From GCA-002282575 sp964493995 (GTDB lineage Bacteria; Pseudomonadota; Gammaproteobacteria; Thiomicrospirales; Thiomicrospiraceae): a DNA stretch of 64,000 nt. Shown one piece after another: positions 58,147-64,000 of this stretch. The translations under genes and the position numbers were made by a program. The number at the start of each line of letters is the position of its first letter. The first letter of the stretch is position 1. A model generated the notes under the pieces. That model did no database searches. It was not told the origin of the DNA and saw only the letters and a program-made list of their open reading frames with translations. Where the stretch lies: assembly GCA_964493995.1 (NCBI GenBank), contig CAZBQD010000003.1, positions 1 through 64,000 on the forward strand. Direction: 5' to 3'.

Positions 58147-61100
58147 ATGCCCAAAAGAACGGATATTAAAAGCGTATTAATTATTGGTGCTGGCCCCATT
58201 GTCATTGGTCAGGCCTGTGAATTCGACTACTCAGGTGCTCAAGCCTGTAAAGCCTTACGTGAAGAGGGTTATCGTGTGGTGCTGGTTAATTCTAACCCGG
58301 CAACCATCATGACTGATCCGGATATGGCTGATGCCACTTACATTGAAGCCATTACCTGGCAAACGGTAGCGAATATCATCGAAAAAGAGCGTCCAGATGC
58401 CTTATTGCCGACCATGGGTGGGCAAACGGCGCTCAATTGTGCCTTAGACTTATGGCGTCATGGCGTTTTAGAAAAGTTCAATGTTGAGTTGATTGGTGCT
58501 AAGCCAGAGGCGATTGATAAGGGCGAGGATCGTGAAAAGTTCCGTCAAGCGATGATTAAAATCGGTATTGATGTCCCTGATTCAGGTGTTGCACATAGTT
58601 TGGATGAAGCTTGGGCCATTCAACAGCGCGTCGGTTTCCCAACTGTGATTCGTCCTTCGTTTACCCTAGGTGGTACGGGTGGTGGTATCGCTTACAATAA
58701 AGATGAATTTGAACAAATTTGTAAGCATGGTTTGTACATGTCGCCAACCAATGAGTTGCTGATTGAAGAATCCATTTTGGGCTGGAAAGAGTACGAAATG
58801 GAAGTGGTACGTGATACCAAAGACAACTGTATTATTGTCTGTTCGATTGAGAACTTTGACCCAATGGGTGTGCATACGGGCGACTCAATTACGGTCGCTC
58901 CAGCGCAAACCTTGACGGATAAAGAATATCAAATCATGCGTAATGCATCGATTGCGATTTTGCGTGAAATTGGTGTTGAAACCGGCGGTTCGAATGTGCA
59001 GTTTGCCATCAATCCTAAAGATGGTCGCATGATTGTGATTGAAATGAATCCACGTGTATCGCGTTCATCGGCTTTAGCATCGAAAGCAACGGGTTTCCCC
59101 ATTGCTAAAGTGGCGGCGAAGTTGGCGATTGGTTACACCTTGGATGAATTAACCAACGACATTACGGGTGGGTTAACGCCTGCTTCTTTTGAGCCGTCTA
59201 TTGACTATGTTGTGACCAAAATCCCTCGTTTTACCTTTGAAAAATTCCCACAGGCAGAGCCTCGTTTATCGACGCAGATGAAGTCGGTTGGTGAGGTTAT
59301 GGCCATGGGGCGTACTTTCCAAGAGTCATTGCAAAAAGCTATTCGTGGTTTAGAAACGGGTAAAACAGGCTTAGACCCCATGCTAGATTTAAGTAGTATG
59401 GACGATAAGGCTGTGCGTGATATTTTACGTCACGAGCTTCGTTCTCCCGGACCGGATCGTTTGTGGTACGTGGCTGATGCCTTCCGTTTTGGATGGACAC
59501 TAGACGAAGTATTTGAAGTCTGTTCGATTGATCCTTGGTTCTTAGCACAGGTTGAAGACATTGTGCGCGATGAGCAAAAAGTTGTATCAGGCGGCTTAGA
59601 TGCGCTCGATAAGGACCGCATGTTGAAATTGAAGCGCAAAGGCTTTTCCGACATGCGTCTGGCCAAGTTGTTGAATACCGATAGTGCTTTCTTGCGTAAG
59701 TTCCGTCATACCCTGGGTGTCAAACCCGTTTATAAACGCGTGGATACTTGTGCAGCAGAGTTTGCCACCAACACCGCTTATTTGTATTCAACCTATGAGC
59801 AGGTTTGTGAAGCAGCGCCCACCGATAAACGTAAGATTATGATTTTGGGTGGCGGACCTAACCGCATTGGTCAGGGAATTGAGTTTGACTACTGTTGCGT
59901 GCATGCAGCCATGGCATTGCGTGAAGATGGTTTCGAGACCATTATGGTCAACTGTAACCCCGAAACGGTTTCAACCGATTATGACACTTCAGATCGTTTG
60001 TATTTTGAACCGCTAACATTGGAAGATGTACTGGAAATTGTCGCTGTCGAAAAACCTGAAGGGGTCATTGTACAGTATGGCGGTCAAACGCCGCTGAAAT
60101 TGTCGCGCGATTTAGAGGCAGCGGGTGTGCCCATTATTGGTACTTCGCCTGACTCAATCGACTTGGCGGAAGACCGTGAGCGATTCCAGAAGTTATTGCA
60201 AGAATTGGGCTTGCGACAACCGGCCAACCGTACCGCTCGCACACCCGAACAAGCGCTCACCTTGGCCGATGAAATTGGTTATCCGTTGGTGGTGCGTCCT
60301 TCTTATGTGTTGGGTGGGCGTGCGATGGAAATCGTTTATAGCGAAAAAGACTTATCACGTTACATGCGTGAAGCGGTTCAGGTTTCAAATGATTCTCCCG
60401 TGTTGCTTGATCGCTTCCTAGATGATGCCACTGAATTGGACGTAGATGCCATTTGTGATGGTGAACAGGTGGTGATTGGTGGTTTGATGGAGCACATTGA
60501 ACAGGCCGGTATTCACTCAGGTGACTCCGCCTGTTCATTGCCTCCTTACACTGTGCCGGCACACATTCAAGACGAAATTCGTCGTCAAACCGTGGCAATG
60601 GCCTTTGCTTTGAAAGTACGCGGTTTAATGAATGTGCAATTTGCCGTTAAAGGTGAAGATATTTATGTGCTTGAAGTAAATCCACGTGCTTCTCGTACGG
60701 CACCATTTGTTTCGAAAGCCATTGGTGCGCCACTAGCGAAAGTGGCAGCGCGCGTCATGGCGGGAACCAGTTTAGCGGCACAAAACTTTACCAAAGAAAT
60801 TCTGCCAGAGCATGTCTCGGTAAAAGAAGTGGTTTTCCCGTTCATCAAATTCGGTGGTGTTGATCCGATTCTTGGCCCAGAAATGAAGTCAACTGGTGAG
60901 GTGATGGGGATTGGGCAAAATTTTGCTCAAGCTTTTGCCAAAGGTCTTTTGGCTGCGGGTACGGTATTGCCGACCGGTGGTAAAGCCTTTATTTCAGTTC
61001 GTCAAGCCGACCGTGCCGCAGCTGTTGAAGTTGCCAAGATGTTGATTGCTAGAGGGTTTGACATTGTTGCAACGAGAGGTACGTCCAAAACACTCACTGA

Positions 61101-61362
61101 AGCGGGGATTGTCCATTCAGTGGTGAATAAGGTCACTGAAGGGCGTCCTAACATCGTTGATATGATTAAAAATGATGAAATTGCCCTCATTGTCAACACT
61201 TCGGATGGTGCTATGGGAGTCGCTGATTCCTTCTCTATTCGTCGTGAAGCCCTGATGCATCGTGTTGCCTACACGACAACCGTAGCAGGTGCTGAGGCGA
61301 TGGCGATGGCGATGGATTATGTCAACGATCAACCGGTTTATCGTATCCAAGATTTAGCCTAA
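58147..61362 (+). CDS. carB: Carbamoyl-phosphate synthase large subunit
   Basis: Makes carbamoyl phosphate from bicarbonate, ammonia and two ATP. The 1071 residues contain two homologous halves: the first starts VLIIGAGPIVIGQACEFDYSG and has GGTGGGIAYN and NPRVSRSSALASKATG; the second starts IMILGGGPNRIGQGIEFDYC and has NPRASRTAPFVSKAIG; the C-terminal MGS-like regulatory domain (FISVRQADRAAAVEVAKMLIARGFDIVATRGT) is present. Full length and unbroken. Confidence 0.99.
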   Translation: MPKRTDIKSVLIIGAGPIVIGQACEFDYSGAQACKALREEGYRVVLVNSNPATIMTDPDMADATYIEAITWQTVANIIEKERPDALLPTMGGQTALNCALDLWRHGVLEKFNVELIGAKPEAIDKGEDREKFRQAMIKIGIDVPDSGVAHSLDEAWAIQQRVGFPTVIRPSFTLGGTGGGIAYNKDEFEQICKHGLYMSPTNELLIEESILGWKEYEMEVVRDTKDNCIIVCSIENFDPMGVHTGDSITVAPAQTLTDKEYQIMRNASIAILREIGVETGGSNVQFAINPKDGRMIVIEMNPRVSRSSALASKATGFPIAKVAAKLAIGYTLDELTNDITGGLTPASFEPSIDYVVTKIPRFTFEKFPQAEPRLSTQMKSVGEVMAMGRTFQESLQKAIRGLETGKTGLDPMLDLSSMDDKAVRDILRHELRSPGPDRLWYVADAFRFGWTLDEVFEVCSIDPWFLAQVEDIVRDEQKVVSGGLDALDKDRMLKLKRKGFSDMRLAKLLNTDSAFLRKFRHTLGVKPVYKRVDTCAAEFATNTAYLYSTYEQVCEAAPTDKRKIMILGGGPNRIGQGIEFDYCCVHAAMALREDGFETIMVNCNPETVSTDYDTSDRLYFEPLTLEDVLEIVAVEKPEGVIVQYGGQTPLKLSRDLEAAGVPIIGTSPDSIDLAEDRERFQKLLQELGLRQPANRTARTPEQALTLADEIGYPLVVRPSYVLGGRAMEIVYSEKDLSRYMREAVQVSNDSPVLLDRFLDDATELDVDAICDGEQVVIGGLMEHIEQAGIHSGDSACSLPPYTVPAHIQDEIRRQTVAMAFALKVRGLMNVQFAVKGEDIYVLEVNPRASRTAPFVSKAIGAPLAKVAARVMAGTSLAAQNFTKEILPEHVSVKEVVFPFIKFGGVDPILGPEMKSTGEVMGIGQNFAQAFAKGLLAAGTVLPTGGKAFISVRQADRAAAVEVAKMLIARGFDIVATRGTSKTLTEAGIVHSVVNKVTEGRPNIVDMIKNDEIALIVNTSDGAMGVADSFSIRREALMHRVAYTTTVAGAEAMAMAMDYVNDQPVYRIQDLA

Positions 61363-61422
61363 TCAGGTATCACTAAAACTCCACCTTGTGTCGTTTTTAG
61401 TGCTCCTGAATGTTGTTTTTTT

Positions 61423-61487
61423 CTGGTGGAAGGGGCTATGTCAAAGAGTTGCATGCATCTTTCTTGCATCCCTTCCCCCAGACCTCC
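61423..61487 (+). repeat. Intergenic inverted-repeat element, copy 3
   Basis: Arms CTGGTGGAAGGGG (61423-61434 region) and CCCTTCCCCCAG (61470-61481), nearly complementary, the second running into ACCTCCAACCC. Same type as 4844-4906 and 38014-38078. Lies in the 232-base carB-greA gap. Confidence 0.52.
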
Positions 61488-61537
61488 AACCCTCTAATAT
61501 TTTTTGTGGTTGGAAATGGTTTTATCATCATTTTATG

Positions 61538-61570
61538 AGAAGCCGCACTTAGCGATTGAGTGCGGCTTCT
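61538..61570 (+). repeat. Strong hairpin upstream of greA
   Basis: Perfect 12-base arms AGAAGCCGCACT (61538-61549) and AGTGCGGCTTCT (61559-61570), 9-base loop. Followed by GCTTATT, not a T run. Could weaken read-through from carB or stabilise the greA mRNA. Confidence 0.7.
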
Positions 61571-61594
61571 GCTTATTAAAAAGGAGTTGAGTTC

Positions 61595-62074
61595 ATGAGT
61601 ACACGTCCTCCGTTGACAGCTGCGGGTGCAGAGCATTTGCGTAATGAATTGACCAAGTTGAAAAACATTGAGCGTCCGCGTATTGCTGAAGCCATTGCTG
61701 AAGCGCGTGCGCATGGTGACTTAAAAGAAAATGCCGAATATCATGCAGCACGTGAGCAACAAGGCTTACTTGAGGCACGTATTCGTCACATTGAGTCGGT
61801 GCTATCTCATGCACAGATTATCGATATTGCCTTGATTCAATCACACGGAAAAATTGTGTTCGGTGCTACGGTCGAGCTGTTAAATATTGATAATGAAGAT
61901 ACTGTTATCTATCAAATTGTTGGCGATGAAGAAGCAGACTTAAATCATAATAAAATTTCTATCAATTCACCGATTGCGCGTGCGTTAATTGGTAAAGAGG
62001 AAGGAGAAGAAGTCACGGTCAAAGCACCGGGTGGAGATATCGAATATGAAATTTTAACCGTCAGCTATGTCTGA
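61595..62074 (+). CDS. greA: Transcription elongation factor GreA
   Basis: Rescues backtracked RNA polymerase by stimulating transcript cleavage. The 159 residues have the N-terminal coiled coil (LRNELTKLKNIERPRIAEAIAEARAHGDLKENAEYHAAREQQG, with the acidic tip DLKENAEY) and the C-terminal FKBP-like domain (VFGATVELLNIDNEDTVIYQIVG; ISINSPIARALIGKEEGEEVTVKAPGG). AAGGAG is at 61581-61586. The glycerate kinase gene overlaps its last 8 bases. Confidence 0.98.
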   Translation: MSTRPPLTAAGAEHLRNELTKLKNIERPRIAEAIAEARAHGDLKENAEYHAAREQQGLLEARIRHIESVLSHAQIIDIALIQSHGKIVFGATVELLNIDNEDTVIYQIVGDEEADLNHNKISINSPIARALIGKEEGEEVTVKAPGGDIEYEILTVSYV

Positions 62075-63200
62075 TTCGCTGGTTGCTTTGCATAAAGCTG
62101 TGCGCGATTGCCGAGGCGACCATTTGGTCGCTTCGTTTTTTTCAGCGCCTGAGCATGCGCATTGGTTTGAACAGCCCTGGTATGCGATTGCGTTAGGCAA
62201 AGCCTCGCTGGCCATGATGGAAGGGGCTTTAGCGGTTGGTGGGTCAACCTTGGTTGCCGGCTTAGTCGTCAGTAAACAAGGAAATGGTTATGCGCTAGCC
62301 GATGATCGACTGACTTGTTTAAAAGCGGCGCATCCGATTCCAGATGACCGTTCATTAGAAGCCGGTCAGGCTTTGCTCCGTTTTGTGCAACAACTTCCCA
62401 GTCAGGCTAGGGTTCTTTTTTTACTATCGGGCGGTGCTTCCGCGCTGGTCGAAGTCCTGCCTGATGATTGGAGTTTGGCGCGTTGGCAAGCACTAACTCA
62501 ACAATGGTTAGCATCAGGTTGGGATATCCAACGGATTAATAAGATGCGTAAAAGCCTGTCGTTAATTAAGGGTGGTAAATTATTAGCTCGTTTTCCTGAA
62601 CAAGTGGAGGTATTGCAGCTGATGATTGCCGACGTGCCCAACGGAGATTTGTCCGCTGTGGGGTCGGGGTTGTTGTTTGCTCAGGATGAAGATCGGCGAG
62701 TTTCCAGTCATTGTTTGGCGGATAATGGGTTTCTGTTAAACAGGCTGACTCACTATTTTCCTGGCGCAAAAATGCAGACTCACTATGTCGATGCTGAGGT
62801 AAATGCCCTAGCGCAACAGATTGCGGCAGAAGCCGTTGTGGGTCAGTGTGTGATTTTTGGCGGTGAACCCGTCGTCGAATTACCCGACAATGCACCGATT
62901 GGTGGGCGTATGCAACACCTTGCTTTGGCGCTAGCCTGGCAATTACGCAAGGTGACATTTTCTTGGTCGTTCATTACGTTTGCTAGTGATGGCGACGACG
63001 GTAATACGTCAGTCGCTGGTGCATGGGTGAATGAGCAAACGATAGCACAAGCCCAGTGTCAGGGTTGGCATATCGAGGATACCCTAGCAAAAGCGAATGC
63101 TCATGCGTTATTAGCCGATGTGGGGGCTTTGATCGAAACAGGCTATACGGGTACCAATGTGAATGATGTGATGATTTTGTGTTGTGGGGAAGGACGCTAA
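62067..63200 (+). CDS. Glycerate 2-kinase (DUF4147/MOFRL family)
   Basis: Predicted ATP-dependent kinase forming 2-phosphoglycerate from glycerate; family members are often annotated as hydroxypyruvate reductase TtuD. The 377 residues show AIALGKASLAMMEGA, AAHPIPDDRSLEAGQ, LFLLSGGASALVEV, INKMRKSLSLIKGGKLL and, in the C-terminal MOFRL domain, GGEPVVELPDNAPIGGRMQHLALALA and FASDGDDGNTSVAGAWV. ATG 62067 overlaps greA by 8 bases. The DUF455 gene starts immediately after its stop. Substrate is inferred from family. Confidence 0.9.
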   Translation: MSDSLVALHKAVRDCRGDHLVASFFSAPEHAHWFEQPWYAIALGKASLAMMEGALAVGGSTLVAGLVVSKQGNGYALADDRLTCLKAAHPIPDDRSLEAGQALLRFVQQLPSQARVLFLLSGGASALVEVLPDDWSLARWQALTQQWLASGWDIQRINKMRKSLSLIKGGKLLARFPEQVEVLQLMIADVPNGDLSAVGSGLLFAQDEDRRVSSHCLADNGFLLNRLTHYFPGAKMQTHYVDAEVNALAQQIAAEAVVGQCVIFGGEPVVELPDNAPIGGRMQHLALALAWQLRKVTFSWSFITFASDGDDGNTSVAGAWVNEQTIAQAQCQGWHIEDTLAKANAHALLADVGALIETGYTGTNVNDVMILCCGEGR

Positions 63201-64000
63201 ATGGATTCAGTGTATCAACGCGCTTATGAGGCGCTTATGCATGTGGAGGCAAACCAAAAAGCACAAGCTGTGTTTACGCTTTTAGACGATTGGCGTGAAC
63301 AGCGTTTGAGTATGGCCTCTACAGCGGTGGTTTCGATTGTACAACCGGGTCGCCCTGATCGCCCCGAATTGGTGCCGCCGAAATCGCTTAAAGCGAGAGG
63401 CCTAGGGACGCATGAAGGTCGGGCAAGCCTACTGCACTCCATTGCCCATATCGAATTTAATGCGGTGAACCTGGCTCTGGATGCGGTTTACCGTTTCCAG
63501 CAAATGCCGCCCGCTTTTATCGATGACTGGCTGAAGGTCGCGGCTGAAGAAGCCTACCATTTTCAATTATTACGCGAGCAGCTAGCCGGTTATGGTTATG
63601 ACTATGGCGACTTTCCCGCGCATAATGGCCTGTGGGAAACCACGCACGAAACCGATTTTGATGTGCTGGCACGTATGGCACTGGTTCCCCGCACCTTAGA
63701 GGCAAGAGGGCTGGACGTCACACCAGATATGATGAAAAAGCTACGAGCGGTGGGTGAAACTCGTGCTGTCGAGGTGTTGCATATTTTATTACGCGACGAA
63801 GTAGGGCATGTTGCGGTTGGTAGTTTTTGGTTTAATTGGCTATGTCAACAGCGCGGCTTAGATCGCTTCGATACTTTCAAAATGCTGATTGACAAGCACC
63901 TGAAAGGCGGCCTTAAGCCCCCTTTTAACATCGAAGCCCGACGTGAAGCGGGCTTTTCGGAAGTGGAACTATCTTGGTTGATGAGCTTATCGCCCAAGAT
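63201..64000 (+). CDS. DUF455 ferritin-like protein, 3' end outside the window
   Basis: Open from ATG 63201 to the window end (266 codons seen). It matches the DUF455 family of ferritin-like, probably di-metal proteins: PGRPDRPELVPP, LGTHEGRASLLHSIAHIEFNAVNLALDA, AAEEAYHFQLLREQLAGYGYDYGDFPAHNGLW, ALVPRTLEARGLDVTP, and LLRDEVGHVAVGSFWF. The EEAYH and RDEVGH helices carry likely metal ligands. Function unknown in general; relatives have been linked to tRNA modification-like chemistry only loosely, so I give no role. Starts one base after the glycerate kinase stop. Confidence 0.88.
   Translation, partial: MDSVYQRAYEALMHVEANQKAQAVFTLLDDWREQRLSMASTAVVSIVQPGRPDRPELVPPKSLKARGLGTHEGRASLLHSIAHIEFNAVNLALDAVYRFQQMPPAFIDDWLKVAAEEAYHFQLLREQLAGYGYDYGDFPAHNGLWETTHETDFDVLARMALVPRTLEARGLDVTPDMMKKLRAVGETRAVEVLHILLRDEVGHVAVGSFWFNWLCQQRGLDRFDTFKMLIDKHLKGGLKPPFNIEARREAGFSEVELSWLMSLSPK

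Noticed and set aside
61371..61402. Terminator directly after carB
   Set aside because: CACTAAAAC and GTTTTTAGTG can pair with a bulge, but the stem is AT-rich and no T run follows, so it is not listed as a feature.
1..64000. CRISPR array, prophage, insertion sequence, toxin-antitoxin pair or biosynthetic cluster
   Set aside because: No regularly spaced repeats, integrase, transposase, phage structural genes or large synthase genes were seen; apart from hsdS-fic at the left edge the content is core genome.

Overview
The window looks like ordinary chromosome from a gammaproteobacterium outside the enteric group. The evidence is gene order: cinA/pncC-recA-recX-alaS-lysC-tRNA-Ser-tRNA-Arg, ubiE-ubiJ-ubiB, rimP-nusA-infB-rbfA-truB-rpsO-pnp, ftsK-lolA-rarA-crcB, dapF-DUF484, recN/nadK beside grpE-dnaK-dnaJ, and dapB-carA-carB-greA (the last as in pseudomonads and Thiotrichales-like lineages). 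No gene fixes the genus. A likely sulfide-responsive ArsR regulator would suit a sulfur-associated organism but does not prove it.

Layout. 1-2.4 kb: the only accessory-looking stretch, the 3' part of a type I restriction specificity gene (hsdS) and a Fic AMP-transferase. 2.5-8.4 kb (minus): ycjX-ycjF and mutS-cnoX. 8.6-14.6 kb (plus): pncC, recA, recX, alaS, lysC, then tRNA-Ser(GCU) and tRNA-Arg(ACG). 15-19.3 kb (minus): ubiE-ubiJ-ubiB and hslU without hslV. 19.6-26.3 kb: a YbaL/Kef antiporter, a degenerate PAS-GGDEF-EAL protein, a lytic transglycosylase lipoprotein, the ArsR regulator and a CtpA-type protease. 26.3-35.7 kb: the translation/RNA operon rimP to pnp, with a lone cyclic-nucleotide-binding-domain gene inside. 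35.9-42.7 kb: leuCD, apbC, ftsK, lolA. 42.7-48.6 kb: rarA, crcB, dapF, DUF484, hslV, UPF0114, nudE, cysQ and an unlisted 50-residue membrane protein, many overlapping by 4 bases. 48.8-51.4 kb (minus): nadK-recN. 51.5-62.1 kb: heat-shock operon grpE-dnaK-dnaJ with sigma-32-like promoters, a small lipoprotein, dapB, carA, carB, greA. 62.1-64 kb: glycerate 2-kinase and a DUF455 ferritin-like gene cut by the window end.

How it fits together. Most genes are housekeeping: translation and RNA turnover, DNA repair and recombination (mutS, recA, recX, recN, rarA), protein quality control (dnaK system, HslUV, CnoX, CtpA), lysine/diaminopimelate, leucine and carbamoyl-phosphate synthesis, ubiquinone synthesis, envelope maintenance. 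I see no CRISPR array, prophage, insertion sequence or biosynthetic cluster, and no convincing new multi-gene system. The more interesting signals are small: a carA leader reading frame overlapping an intrinsic terminator, a rimP promoter overlapped by a palindrome and followed at once by a terminator, splitting of hslV from hslU with an N-terminal extension on HslV, degenerate catalytic sites in the GGDEF-EAL protein, near-identical repeats within hsdS, two families of short intergenic palindromic repeats, and the 50-residue membrane protein after cysQ. All motif and repeat calls were made by eye; no alignment or search was run.
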